From contig JAQSWY010000003.1 of assembly GCA_029266425.1 (NCBI GenBank), positions 1 through 64,000 of the forward strand: DNA of 64,000 nucleotides. Direction: 5' to 3'. Each line of letters opens with the position of its first letter. Within the stretch, counting starts at the first letter, position 1. Both the position numbers and the translations under genes were made by a program. The notes beneath the pieces are model-generated. The model did not search any database. It saw only the letters and a list, made by a program, of their open reading frames with translations, and was not told where the DNA came from. Shown here one piece after another: positions 16,735-25,913 of this stretch. This DNA is from Xanthobacteraceae bacterium. GTDB taxonomy: Bacteria > Pseudomonadota > Alphaproteobacteria > Rhizobiales > Xanthobacteraceae.

Positions 16735-17565
16735 TCAGGCACGAATCGCCGTGAACAGAAAATAGCCGATGGTGCAGAAGAGCCGTCCGCGCCCGCGCAG
16801 CTCGGCAATGGCCCCGGTCCAGTGCGCGAGGTCCTCATCGCCGATCACGCCGGCTTGCCGGGCCGAGACGCCGAGCTTTGCGAAATAGCCCGCGGCGAGC
16901 GCCTGATCAAATATCACCACGCGGGTGGCGATCTCTATCCCGGTGAAGCCAAGATCCTCCAGCATGGCCCCGAGCCTGCGGACCAGCCAGGCATTGGGAA
17001 CACCCACGTCGCATTCATGCCGCAGGATGCGCCGGACGAGCGTGCGATCGTCGACATTGATGGTGTTGGTCTCGACGTCCGGCTCGATGAGCGCGATCCG
17101 GCCACCGGCGCGCACCACGCGCCGCAATTCGGAGATCGCCCGCTCCGGATCGTCGAGATAGATGAGCAGGCGCTCGGCGCGGCCAATGTCGAAGCTCGCC
17201 TTGGTGTAGGGCAGCGCCATGGCATCGCCTTGCCGGAAGTCGATGGCCCTGCCCGCTTCGGCTGCCCGGCGCTGCGCCTCGGCGATGAAGGAAGCGCTCT
17301 TGTCGATGCCCGCCATACGCTCGCCTGGGCCGAGAAGCTGAGCCAGACGCAGGGTCTCCAGCCCGAAACCGCAGCCGACATCGAGGATCGACGTGCCGGA
17401 TGAGACACCGGTGCGCTCAATGGCGATCGATTTGAGCTCCTGCATCTCCTTCTGCGCGTCGAAGATCTCGAGCGCGCGGATGTAGTCGGCAATATCAGGC
17501 ATATCGTCGAGATGCGTGAAGCTGTGAAGCGACACTTCGTCGAGGCCGCCGCGATCGGAATTCAT
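16735..17565 (-). CDS. Class I SAM-dependent methyltransferase
   Basis: 276 residues from ATG 17565 (GGAG about 8 nt upstream); ATG 17580 is possible. SAM-binding motif I is ILDVGCGFGLETLRLA at about residues 60-75, followed by GERMAGIDKSASFI, DFRQGDAMALPY and LLIYLDDPERAISELRRVV, the pattern of the UbiE/Methyltransf_11 group acting on small molecules. The C-terminal third (about 190-270) looks like a substrate lid. No operon partner gives a hint of substrate: the neighbours are a porin and a divergent small exported protein. Confidence 0.85.
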   Translation of the reverse strand: MNSDRGGLDEVSLHSFTHLDDMPDIADYIRALEIFDAQKEMQELKSIAIERTGVSSGTSILDVGCGFGLETLRLAQLLGPGERMAGIDKSASFIAEAQRRAAEAGRAIDFRQGDAMALPYTKASFDIGRAERLLIYLDDPERAISELRRVVRAGGRIALIEPDVETNTINVDDRTLVRRILRHECDVGVPNAWLVRRLGAMLEDLGFTGIEIATRVVIFDQALAAGYFAKLGVSARQAGVIGDEDLAHWTGAIAELRGRGRLFCTIGYFLFTAIRA

Positions 17566-17685
17566 CGGCCGAACTCCCATTCTCGATCGGGGGCGAATAG
17601 CGAGCGCCGCCCCGTCCGCCTCATACTGTTTTCTCGGCGCGTGTTCGTGCAACCATTACCATCCTGGTCGCGTTGATCGCAGGCC

Positions 17686-17994
17686 ATGATCCTGCGCGCC
17701 TTACTGAGCCTCCCGGTGCTGCTCCTTCTGCTGGCACCCTCCGTGGGCGCGCACGATGCGCCGTCCGGCTGGAGCTATCCGCGTTCCTGCTGCTCGGACA
17801 GGGATTGCTATCCGCTCTTTGGCCCCGCCTTAGAGGCCGACGCCGACGGCTATCACATCAAGGCGACGGGCGAAGTCATTCCATTCACTTCGCGCCGGAT
17901 CAAGCCGAGCGGCGACGGCCTCTATCACCGCTGCTCCTGGGGCGGCGACGTGAACGCCTCGACCATCTGCCTGTTCGTCCCATCCGGTTCGTGA
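17686..17994 (+). CDS. Small exported protein of unknown function
   Basis: 102 residues, ATG 17686. Signal peptide 1-22 (LLSLPVLLLLLAPSVGA). The mature part has five Cys, including the pair in RSCCSDRDCYP, which suggests disulphides in the periplasm. Proteins of this size and Cys pattern are common in Hyphomicrobiales and unnamed. I see no domain that indicates a function. The divergent neighbour is the methyltransferase. Confidence 0.7.
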   Translation: MILRALLSLPVLLLLLAPSVGAHDAPSGWSYPRSCCSDRDCYPLFGPALEADADGYHIKATGEVIPFTSRRIKPSGDGLYHRCSWGGDVNASTICLFVPSGS

Positions 17995-17997
17995 CAA

Positions 17998-18033
17998 GAA
18001 AAAGGCCGGCCCGCGCGGTGCGCGAAGCCGGCC
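17998..18033 (-). terminator. Rho-independent terminator of the large autotransporter
   Basis: Read on the minus strand, GGCCGGC...GCCGGCC forms a hairpin (18033 to 18004) followed by a run of five T (18003-17999). It lies about 70 nt after the stop of the autotransporter gene. A second hairpin (GGGCCGGC/GCCGGCCC, 18067-18086) lies between. Confidence 0.75.
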
Positions 18034-18100
18034 GTTGAAGGCTTTGGGAGGAATGCCTGGCCAGGAAGGGCCGGCACCGCCGGCCCTTTGGGTAATGAGC

Positions 18101-21100
18101 CTACCAGCGGACCTTCAGGCCCGCGGTTCCGGCCCAACCCTCGACATCGCCGAAATTGTACTCGCCGCTGCCATAGAGCGCGACGCTATCGGTGAGCTTG
18201 GCATCGAAGCCGAGACCGGCATTGTACCAGGTGCCGCCAATGTCGCTGGTGAGCACGGTGCCTGCGACGTTGGTGTCGTTGTCGCCCATGAACTCGGACA
18301 GCACGTTGAACACCGCCCAGGGCGTGAAGCTCTGGCCGTTGATCCCGGCGATCGTGGTCTGGAACTGGACGCCCAGGCGACCAATCAGCGAGTCCGCATC
18401 CTCAGGGCTCACGTCCAGCCCGTAGGAGTCGGTGTAGCTGTCCTGGTCGACGTTCGCGTAGGTCAGCTGCGCCTGCGGCTGGATCACGAAGCCGCTGCCG
18501 ACATCGAAGCCGTAGCCGACCTCCGCCGAGCCACCCCACACCGAGGCGTCGGTGCTGGCCGAAATCGGCAGCGCGTCGTCGAGCAGGCGATCGGCATTGA
18601 TGTCGACATCGAGGCTGTCGTACTTGAAGACGAAGTCCGCATAGCCGCCGACACCCGGGAGAGTGCCGCCAACCTGGCGGATGGTGGCATAGGCGCCGGC
18701 GCTCCAGCCGTCGAGCTTGAGGCGGGAACGCGAGCCGAAATCGCCGTACACGTCGGCGTCCGACCAGCCATAGCCGCCAAAGGCGCCGAGGCTGACGCGG
18801 GCGTCGGTCAGGTCGAAGGTGTAGTCGGCGCCGATCTGGAAGCCCCAGGTCTCCTGATCGAAGTCCCAACCCTTGTCGACCTCATAGGAGAGGTCCGAAC
18901 CGCCGCCGCGGCCCCACACCTGGAAGCGCGGCGCAGGAGCCGGCACATAGGCCGGCGCCTTGGTCGCCATTGGAAGGTCGGCATTGCGGCCCTCCAGCGC
19001 GTCCAGCGCGCGGAGCTCGCCGAGGCGCTTATAGAGCGTATCGACGCCGGCATAGAAATGCCGCTGCGCGGCCGACGAGACCGTCACATAACCAGGCACT
19101 GATTCCAGCAGGCTCGACTGCAGGTACTCGTCGCCGGCGGTCGGGCCGGACTGCGACTGCACCAGCTGATAGCTGAAGGCGCCGACCAGCAATTCACGTC
19201 CGCCGGAGAACTGGTTCCGGGCGAGCTGGAAGCTGTCGTCCGCCGAGGCGCCGGTGACGTCGACGAGGCGGATGCCATCGCCGTCGTCATTGCCGGTGAA
19301 GGTGCCAGCGCCCTGGTTCAGGTTGTTGACATAGATGGTGGTGGTACCACCGACATTGCCGTCGATGGTCAGCAGGTCGGTCGGCGAGGCGCTGCTGTAC
19401 ACATAGCTGTCGAGCAGCAGATTGCCGCCCTCGTTGTTCGGGCCACCCAGCGTGGCGCCACCGAAATAATTGCCGACGATGTTGTGCTGATCGTCGGCGA
19501 AGCCGTCGGTCAACAGGATCGTGCCGTTATTGAGGTACGTGCTCGCGCCCTGCGCCGTGATCGTTGTATTGGTGGCGAGCCCCTGACCGGACACGTCCAG
19601 CAGGCCGCCAAAATTGGTGAGCACGCCGGCATCGTTGCCGGTGATTAGTCCGGCGTAGTAGCCGGTGCCGGACTGGAGCTCGAAATGATCCGTCGTCAGG
19701 CTCGCGTCCACGAATGCGAGCGACAGGACGGAGTCACCCCCCACCGTCACATTGCCGTCGGCAAGACCATTGGTCTCATGCCGGAAGTCATAGCTCGTCG
19801 CCGTCAGCGAGACGTTGGAATGCTCGCTGATGTTCAGGTGATCGATGCCGAGAATGGTGCCGAACTCGATGTTCGAGCCGCCATTGACGTTCATCGTGTC
19901 TTCGCCGGCGTCGGCAAGGCCGTCATCGGTTCCGTCGCCGCGAATGTCGCCGCCGAGCACGAAATTGGTGTTATTGACACCCGTGAAGGTGAAGCTGTCG
20001 TCGCCATCACCGCCATTGATATTGCCGTTGATCTGCACCAGCGCGTTCACGCCCGGGCTGAACACCAGTATGTCGTTGTCGGCGCCGGCCCCCACGCCGC
20101 CACCGATCAGGACCTTGCCGAAGCCGGTGGGCGAGAAGGTCATGGTGTCGATGCCGGTATCGCCCGTGACATTGCCGGTGATACGGACTTCACCGTCCTG
20201 GGACGGGACGAAGTCCATGGTGTCTGCACCGCCTTGACCCTCAACGTTGCCATTTATGGTGACGATCTTCTGCGTGCCGTTGGAGATGAGGCCGTTCGCG
20301 TTGAACGTGATGTGGTCGTCGCCTCCGTCGCCAAAGACACCATCGCCCGCAACCCCGGTGCCGACCGTGCCCGAGGTGAGGGTGATGATATCCCCTTCCG
20401 TGCCGCCATCGATGAGCGAGCCGATGGTCGCGCCGTTGAGCGTGATGGTGTCGACGCCTGCATTGCCGCGAACCTGCGCCGCCGAGCCGCTGAGCAGATC
20501 TATCGTGTCATCGCCGCCGCCGCCGCTGACCAGGTTCGTGATGGTGGCGCCATTGAGCGTGATCGTGTCGGCGCCGCCATCGCCGAACACATTGGCAGCG
20601 GAGCCGGACGTCAGATTCAGCGTATCGATGCCGTCATTGCCATGGATGTTACCACTGATGGTGGCGCCATTGAGCGTGATGGCGTCGTCGCCCTCACCGC
20701 CGAGCACCGCGGCTCCAGAGCCGGACGTCAGGTTGATGATGTCGCCGTCGTCACCACCTTCGATATTGCCTGCGATCGTAGCGCCGTTTAGCGCGATGTT
20801 GTCGACCCCACCGCCGCCAAGCACCGCCGCCGCGGAGCCGGAGGTCAGATTGATCGTGTCGCCCTCGGTGCCACCGTCGATATTGCCGGTGATCGTGGCG
20901 CCGTTCAGCGTCATGTTGTCCGCGCCGGCGCCGCCGAGCACCGCCGCCGCGGAGCCGGACGTCAGATTAATCGTGTCACCCTCGGCGCCGCCGTCGATAT
21001 TGCCCGCGATCGTCGCGCCGTTCAGCGTGATGATGTCCACGCCGGCGCCGCCAAGCACGGCCGCGGCCGAGCCGGAGGTCAGATTGATCGTATCGCCCTC

Positions 21101-21856
21101 GGTGCCACCGTCGATATTGCCGGTGATCGTGGCGCCGTTCAGCGTAATGATGTCCACGCCGGCGCCGCCGAGTGCCTGAGCAGCCTGTCCACCGAGCAGA
21201 TTAAGCGTATCGCCGTCGGCACCCCCATCGATATTGCCCCCGACCATAGCGCCATTCAGGGTGATGATGTCGCTACCTACATCACCGAGCACATTGCCGC
21301 TGACAGTTGTCGCAACATTGGTGCTGTTGGCGATCGTGATCTGATCGTTATCGATCCCGCCGTTCACGTCGCCATTGATCTGCACCGTGCTTCCCGGAGC
21401 CGGCGTGCCGACCACAGGTGCTGTGCCCACGCCGATGATGTCTGCACCGTCACCGCCGAGCACGCTACCGCCGACGACAATACTGCCTGATCCGACGCCT
21501 GCCGCGCCGGGTGACACGATGATGGAGTCGCCTCCGGCAAGACCCTCGACATTGCCGGTACCTAGAGTGACGGAGCCGCCGATCACCCTGACCTGGTCGT
21601 CGCCCGCAGTGCCGGTGACCGGCCCGTACGGGTTCGGGGCCTGGCTATCGCAGGTCAGATTGTTCGCTGGACCAGTACAGCCGGCGAGCGCCGCGTTAGG
21701 CCCATAGGTGAGGCCGAGAAGCCCTGTCGCCAGCGCGGTGCACAGCATCAGCGAAGCACGGCGGCTACCTACCTTCGAAACGGGAAACCGCGCTTGCTTC
21801 GAGCGAACCCGAAAAGCAGGGGTTTGGCGTTCCTCAACTCTTATCGACATTCTCAT
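18101..21856 (-). CDS. Autotransporter with RTX-like tandem repeats
   Basis: 1251 residues (ATG 21856; ATG 21850 two codons later is equally possible). An extended N-terminal signal region runs to about residue 59 (LMLCTALATGLLGLTYGPNA). The passenger (about 60-900) is rich in Gly/Asp/Asn/Thr. Eight 39-residue units lie at exactly 117-bp intervals (about 20400-21290), each with a GGAGVDIITLNGATI segment and a GGTEGDTINLTSGSA segment that resemble RTX GGxGxDxUx nonapeptides. The C-terminal about 280 residues are an autotransporter barrel (RFQVWGRGGGSDLSYE...) ending VRW. It should be displayed on the surface by type V secretion. No catalytic domain is seen; adhesion or calcium binding is inference. 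It stands alone, with a long AT-rich upstream region and its own terminator. Confidence 0.88.
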   Translation of the reverse strand: MRMSIRVEERQTPAFRVRSKQARFPVSKVGSRRASLMLCTALATGLLGLTYGPNAALAGCTGPANNLTCDSQAPNPYGPVTGTAGDDQVRVIGGSVTLGTGNVEGLAGGDSIIVSPGAAGVGSGSIVVGGSVLGGDGADIIGVGTAPVVGTPAPGSTVQINGDVNGGIDNDQITIANSTNVATTVSGNVLGDVGSDIITLNGAMVGGNIDGGADGDTLNLLGGQAAQALGGAGVDIITLNGATITGNIDGGTEGDTINLTSGSAAAVLGGAGVDIITLNGATIAGNIDGGAEGDTINLTSGSAAAVLGGAGADNMTLNGATITGNIDGGTEGDTINLTSGSAAAVLGGGGVDNIALNGATIAGNIEGGDDGDIINLTSGSGAAVLGGEGDDAITLNGATISGNIHGNDGIDTLNLTSGSAANVFGDGGADTITLNGATITNLVSGGGGDDTIDLLSGSAAQVRGNAGVDTITLNGATIGSLIDGGTEGDIITLTSGTVGTGVAGDGVFGDGGDDHITFNANGLISNGTQKIVTINGNVEGQGGADTMDFVPSQDGEVRITGNVTGDTGIDTMTFSPTGFGKVLIGGGVGAGADNDILVFSPGVNALVQINGNINGGDGDDSFTFTGVNNTNFVLGGDIRGDGTDDGLADAGEDTMNVNGGSNIEFGTILGIDHLNISEHSNVSLTATSYDFRHETNGLADGNVTVGGDSVLSLAFVDASLTTDHFELQSGTGYYAGLITGNDAGVLTNFGGLLDVSGQGLATNTTITAQGASTYLNNGTILLTDGFADDQHNIVGNYFGGATLGGPNNEGGNLLLDSYVYSSASPTDLLTIDGNVGGTTTIYVNNLNQGAGTFTGNDDGDGIRLVDVTGASADDSFQLARNQFSGGRELLVGAFSYQLVQSQSGPTAGDEYLQSSLLESVPGYVTVSSAAQRHFYAGVDTLYKRLGELRALDALEGRNADLPMATKAPAYVPAPAPRFQVWGRGGGSDLSYEVDKGWDFDQETWGFQIGADYTFDLTDARVSLGAFGGYGWSDADVYGDFGSRSRLKLDGWSAGAYATIRQVGGTLPGVGGYADFVFKYDSLDVDINADRLLDDALPISASTDASVWGGSAEVGYGFDVGSGFVIQPQAQLTYANVDQDSYTDSYGLDVSPEDADSLIGRLGVQFQTTIAGINGQSFTPWAVFNVLSEFMGDNDTNVAGTVLTSDIGGTWYNAGLGFDAKLTDSVALYGSGEYNFGDVEGWAGTAGLKVRW
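20400..21290. repeat. Eight-copy 117-bp tandem repeat inside the autotransporter
   Basis: The marker GCGCC(G/A)TT recurs at 20430, 20547, 20664, 20781, 20898, 21015, 21132 and 21249, each exactly 117 bp apart (39 codons). The copies from 20781 to 21132 are close to identical at base level; the outer copies have drifted. This points to recent unequal recombination within the array. Confidence 0.9.
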
Positions 21857-22408
21857 GCCCCCAAAGGATGCCCGTCGGGACTACTGCCCGTGAGTACCTC
21901 TAGAAGAGAGCATTTACCGGCAGCAACTCATAGGCATCCAAACGGTACATATGAAATCTATTAACTCAACTGAGGATTGCAATTACGGCCATATCCTACC
22001 TTCTCGCTAATCACCCAGCAAATATGACAGATAAGGTAGCGATTTCGTGATATAATTTGTTAATTAAAATCAATCACTTAATGGCGAGCTGGTGCCATGT
22101 TGACGGTTCATACTTGCTTAACTTTGTGTAGCAAAGTCGAAATTATGGGGACCACATTCCCGCCAGGATGTGTCTTTCACGCCACGTTATGACTTCAATA
22201 TTCGAAGTATTAACCCAACTCGACGGCGAAGCCGAAGTACATAATGTGGCATTCGTTGGCCGCGGAAGCGCTGGCGTCGGAATACTGGCCTGCGTTGCTG
22301 GGAACAATTCGAATATCCTTGCATCGACGGCGTCGCCGCCCCATGCGCGATATAGCGCGGCGGAATGCCTCGAATCGCCTATGTTTCGACGGATCGGCGG
22401 AGGAATGA
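21857..22408. other. Long AT-rich upstream region of the autotransporter
   Basis: 552 bp with no convincing gene. 22040-22080 is very AT-rich (for example TATAATTTGTTAATTAAAAT), in sharp contrast to the surrounding GC-rich genes. It must contain the promoter of the minus-strand autotransporter and that of the plus-strand gene at 22409. An open frame from 22168 overlaps 22409 and lacks family features. Confidence 0.5.
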
Positions 22409-23008
22409 ATGGCGCTCAATTGGCGTGCCCCGGCCTGCTATGTCAGCGTGGCCGTGGCCTGCATATTCTATATCTGGGTCATGCCGCAGGTCGCGCTGAC
22501 CGACCTGTTCGCCGGCGCCGGGATCGGTGCGGCGCTGATGTGGGCACTCAATGACTGGGAGCTCCGGCAGGAGGTGAAACAGCGCCGCCGGCAAGCCGAT
22601 GGCGAGTCCGCATCCTCCCTGTTGCGGTCACGCCTGAAGGCTGCGGTGCGCGCCGCGCGCGGCCTCGAAGGCATGGGACCGACCGTCGGAGCGCCGCCGG
22701 AAGTAGACGATATAAGACGCCTTGCCCGCGCTGCCGGGGCGCTGGAGTCTCCCTCGGAGACGGCTCGCTCCTCGTCATGGCGGCACGAGTCGAAAGCCCC
22801 CTCGAAGCCGGGAACGCCGATCGACGAGTGGCGACGCGAGGTGCTCACGCGGGACATTGAAAGAATGGAAGCCCAGCTGTGCACGCGCGCCACGCAGCAT
22901 GAGGAGGACCCCTATGGTGCGCCGGACCACGCGCGGCCCGGCGGCGTCCGCCCGGAGGCGCCCGATCGCTGGCAGCGCCCGGCCCGCACCCGCTCATCGC
23001 CGCGCTGA
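22409..23008 (+). CDS. Small membrane protein of unknown function
   Basis: 199 residues, ATG 22409 with GGAGGAATGA directly upstream. Two hydrophobic helices near the N-terminus (about 10-27, CYVSVAVACIFYIWVMP, and 31-47, LFAGAGIGAALMWAL), then a charged cytoplasmic-looking tail rich in Arg, Glu, Ser and Pro with low complexity towards the end. No recognised domain. It is convergent with the molybdoenzyme gene, the stops being about 20 bp apart. Codon use is GC-rich like its neighbours, which supports it being real. Confidence 0.55.
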   Translation: MALNWRAPACYVSVAVACIFYIWVMPQVALTDLFAGAGIGAALMWALNDWELRQEVKQRRRQADGESASSLLRSRLKAAVRAARGLEGMGPTVGAPPEVDDIRRLARAAGALESPSETARSSSWRHESKAPSKPGTPIDEWRREVLTRDIERMEAQLCTRATQHEEDPYGAPDHARPGGVRPEAPDRWQRPARTRSSPR

Positions 23009-23029
23009 GGGGCTCAACCCGGTCGCCCC

Positions 23030-23713
23030 TCACTCGTCGCCGGAATAGCGCTCTTCCTTCCACGGGTCGGCGTGATTGTGATAGCCGCGCTCCTCCCAGA
23101 AGCCGCGCCGGTCGCTGGCGATGAACTCGATGCGCTGCAGCCACTTGGCGCTCTTCCAGAAATAGAGATGCGGCACCACGAGGCGCATCGGGCCGCCATG
23201 CTCGCGGGTCAGCGGCGCGCCCTCCCAGCTATGGGCGAGGATGGCGTCTTCCGCCGCGAAGTCTTCGAGCTTGAGATTGGTGGTGTAGCCGTCGCGGCTG
23301 TACAGCACGACGAAACGTGTCTCAGGCTTCGGCATGACGAGATCGAGCAGGTCGCGCACCAGCACGCCCTCCCAGCCATTGTCGTAGCGCGTCCAGGTGG
23401 TGACGCAGTGGATGTCGGTGATCTCCCTCGTCTGCGGCAAGGCGAGGAAGGCATCCCAATCGAGCGCGACCGGATTCTCGACCAGGCCGAATATGTCGAG
23501 CTTCCATACGCGCGTCGGAATGTGCGGCTGGATGCCGAGATCGAGAACCGGCCAATCGCGTACCAGATGCTGGCCGGGCGGCAGCCGATCTTCCTCCGGC
23601 CGCGTCGCCTTGCCGGTGAGGAATTTCCCCTCGCGCGCCCAGCGCTGCTTGGTGGTCGTCAGCTTGCTGTCGCGGGGCAAATTCTCGTCGCGGGGCGCGT
23701 CGTCATCGGCCAT
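23030..23713 (-). CDS. Sulfite oxidase-like molybdopterin-dependent oxidoreductase
   Basis: 227 residues from ATG 23713 (GGAG about 9 nt upstream). The molybdopterin-binding fold of the sulfite oxidase family is seen as WKLDIFGLVENPVALDWDAF, DIHCVTTWTRYDNGWEGV (Cys103 is the expected Mo ligand), and GGPMRLVVPHLYFWKSAKW. There is no signal peptide and no heme or dimerisation domain, which matches the short YuiH-like branch annotated as sulfite oxidase-like. The substrate is unknown. Two further codons upstream in frame (to 23758) lack an RBS. Confidence 0.88.
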   Translation of the reverse strand: MADDDAPRDENLPRDSKLTTTKQRWAREGKFLTGKATRPEEDRLPPGQHLVRDWPVLDLGIQPHIPTRVWKLDIFGLVENPVALDWDAFLALPQTREITDIHCVTTWTRYDNGWEGVLVRDLLDLVMPKPETRFVVLYSRDGYTTNLKLEDFAAEDAILAHSWEGAPLTREHGGPMRLVVPHLYFWKSAKWLQRIEFIASDRRGFWEERGYHNHADPWKEERYSGDE

Positions 23714-23809
23714 GCTCAAACTCCAAAGCTCATCGCCCCCGCAGAATAGCATCCTCACCGGCCGCAGCGCCGCCCCTGTCCGGCGGCGCCGCGGCCTGGC
23801 TTCACCTCG

Positions 23810-24547
23810 TCACTGCCGCACTTTGGTCTTGCGGCGGCGCGATAGCATGTTGAGCCCCTCCACCGCCGCCGAGAAGGCCATGGCGGTGTAGATGTAGCCC
23901 TTCGGCACATGGGCGCCGAAGCCCTCGGCGATCAGCGTGGTGCCGATCAGCAGCAGGAAGCCGAGCGCCAGCATCACGATGGACGGATTGTGGTGGATGA
24001 AGTTGGCGAGCGGGTTCGCCGCCAGCAGCATCGCCAGCACCGCCACGACCACCGCGATGACCATGATCGGGATGTGCTCGGTCATGCCGACCGCCGTGAT
24101 GATGCTGTCGACCGAGAAGACGAGGTCGAGCAGCAATATCTGGCCGATGGCGGCGGCGAAGCCGATGTGCAGCACACCGCCATTCTCCCCGCCTTCTTCG
24201 TGGACCTCCATATTGTGATGGATCTCCTTCGTGGCCTTCCACACCAGGAAGAGGCCGCCGGCGATCAGGATGAAGTCGCGCCAGGAGAAGGCGTGGTCGA
24301 ACAGGGTGATCACCGGCTCGGTGAGTTGCACGATGAAGGCCACCGTGCTCAGCAGGCCGAGCCGCATGATGAGCGCGAGGCCGATGCCGATCCGCCGCGC
24401 CCGCGGGCGCATCTCCTCGGGGAGCTTGTTGGTGAGGATGGAGATGAAGAGCAGATTGTCGATGCCCAGCACCACTTCCATGGCAATGAGCGTGACGAGC
24501 GCGGCCCAGGCCGCGGGACTGGCGGCGAGCTGCAGCAGGTAGTCCAT
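23810..24547 (-). CDS. TerC-family integral membrane protein
   Basis: 245 residues from ATG 24547, with GGAG 8 nt upstream; a GTG three codons earlier is possible. Seven hydrophobic segments. The TerC signature is present: [14 protein letters not shown] (acidic pair in a membrane helix) and its counterpart [14 protein letters not shown], which in the family form a metal site. TerC proteins are linked to tellurite resistance and to manganese export. A His-rich loop ([16 protein letters not shown], about 112-127) sits between helices. No riboswitch could be recognised upstream. Confidence 0.92.
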   Translation of the reverse strand: MDYLLQLAASPAAWAALVTLIAMEVVLGIDNLLFISILTNKLPEEMRPRARRIGIGLALIMRLGLLSTVAFIVQLTEPVITLFDHAFSWRDFILIAGGLFLVWKATKEIHHNMEVHEEGGENGGVLHIGFAAAIGQILLLDLVFSVDSIITAVGMTEHIPIMVIAVVVAVLAMLLAANPLANFIHHNPSIVMLALGFLLLIGTTLIAEGFGAHVPKGYIYTAMAFSAAVEGLNMLSRRRKTKVRQ

Positions 24548-24824
24548 GGGCGTCACTCCGGTCCGGTCGTGGAGAGGAGCCCGCGCGCGGACGCACGCGA
24601 GTCGGGGCTGGCGCTCAAATGATACATGCTTGGTCGAACCTCACAGCCGGCGATGGCGTCGGAAAGATCCGACATCACGCAATCGCCGGCATGGCTCGCG
24701 TCAGAGGGGCCCGGATCAGGGGTCGCGCTGAATTTAGTGCAGGTCTCCCCTTGCGGCAGTAGCAAGGTAGAATGACACAATGTCGCAGCGCCCTGAGGGT
24801 AAGCTTCCGGACTGAGCCTGATCC

Positions 24825-25805
24825 ATGTCCATGCCGCCTCGTCTCCTGCTCGCCGCCGCCCTGTTGCTCGCCGCGTCCGGCATCGCCGCCGGCGAGCCCT
24901 CGCGCGCGCCGGCCGAGGCGCAGCCGGCCCAAGTGCGGGCGACCCAGGCGCAGCCAGCCCAAGCGCAGCCAGCCCAGGCCACACCGGTCGCGCCACGAAC
25001 CGAGAGCCTCGAGGACACGCTCTGCCGGCTGATCGAGCGGTCGGCGCGGGCGAACGGGTTGCCGGTGGAGTTCTTCACCCGGCTGATCTGGCGCGAGAGC
25101 AGCTTCCGTTCGGACGCCGTCAGTCCCAAGGGGGCGCAGGGTATTGCCCAGTTCATGCCCGGCACGGCGGCCGACCGCGGCCTCGCCGATCCGTTCGACC
25201 CCGAGACTGCCCTGCCCGCCTCGGCGGCGCTGCTCGCCGATCTCAGGGCGCAGTTCGGCAATCTCGGTCTCGCCGCCGCCGCTTACAATGCCGGCCCGAC
25301 CCGGGTCGAGAAATGGCTTGCCGGGCAGAGCGGCCTGCCGCTGGAGACGCAGGCCTACCTGCTCTTCATCACCGGGCGCGAGGCCGAAGATTGGGCCGCG
25401 GAGCGCCGGCCGCCGGCCAAGGGCGCGCCGGCCGAGCCGCCCGCGGTGGCGCCCCCCGATCAGCCGTCGGCGGCGGGTCTCGACTGTCACGCCACCACCG
25501 TGGCGATCCGCAAGCGCGGCGGCCCGGTGGCGCAGGAGATCGCCACCATCACCGCGCCCTGGGGCGTCCAGCTCTCCGGCAATTTCTCCAAGGCGCGGGC
25601 GCTCGCCTCGTATCAGCGGGCGCAGAAGCAATATGCGAAGGTGCTCCAAGGCACCCAGCCGATGATCATCGGTTCGCGGCTGCGCTTTCGCGGTAGCCGG
25701 GCCTTCTACCGGGTGCGTGTCGGGCAGCCGACCCGCAAGGCGGCGGACGCGCTGTGCAACCGGCTGCGTGCTGTCGGCGGCGCCTGCGTGGTGTTCCCGA
25801 GCTGA
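24825..25805 (+). CDS. Lytic transglycosylase with C-terminal SPOR domain
   Basis: 326 residues. Signal peptide 1-23. An Ala/Gln/Pro-rich linker of repeated AQPAQ blocks (about 30-55). SLT domain about 62-185 with catalytic Glu91 (LIWRESSFRSDAVSPKGAQG), the 'QFMPGTA' and 'AAYNAGP' motifs. A SPOR-like C-terminal part (about 232-326) would bind denuded glycan at septa. It cleaves peptidoglycan in the periplasm, forming anhydromuropeptides. The ATG 24825 is followed two codons later by a second ATG; either can start. Confidence 0.9.
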   Translation: MSMPPRLLLAAALLLAASGIAAGEPSRAPAEAQPAQVRATQAQPAQAQPAQATPVAPRTESLEDTLCRLIERSARANGLPVEFFTRLIWRESSFRSDAVSPKGAQGIAQFMPGTAADRGLADPFDPETALPASAALLADLRAQFGNLGLAAAAYNAGPTRVEKWLAGQSGLPLETQAYLLFITGREAEDWAAERRPPAKGAPAEPPAVAPPDQPSAAGLDCHATTVAIRKRGGPVAQEIATITAPWGVQLSGNFSKARALASYQRAQKQYAKVLQGTQPMIIGSRLRFRGSRAFYRVRVGQPTRKAADALCNRLRAVGGACVVFPS

Positions 25806-25913
25806 CCGGCTGACCGAGTTAGGCGGGCTTGGTCACTGGGGTGGCCGGCAAGACGGCGGCGCGTTAATCTTGCTCGGCGATGCTGATCGCCACGAGATTC
25901 GGGGGAGCGGGAT

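Noticed and set aside
20400-21290. Regular 117-bp repeats considered as a CRISPR array.
   Set aside because: The repeats are in frame inside a protein, have no unique spacers between conserved short repeats, and encode a periodic peptide.
22168-22554. A 128-codon open frame upstream of the small membrane protein.
   Set aside because: Its second half overlaps a better-supported gene in another frame (22409, strong RBS) and the first half lies in AT-rich regulatory DNA; no domain is seen.
24557-24824. A yybP-ykoY (manganese) riboswitch upstream of terC.
   Set aside because: TerC genes often have one, but I could not find its conserved core in the 268 bp here.
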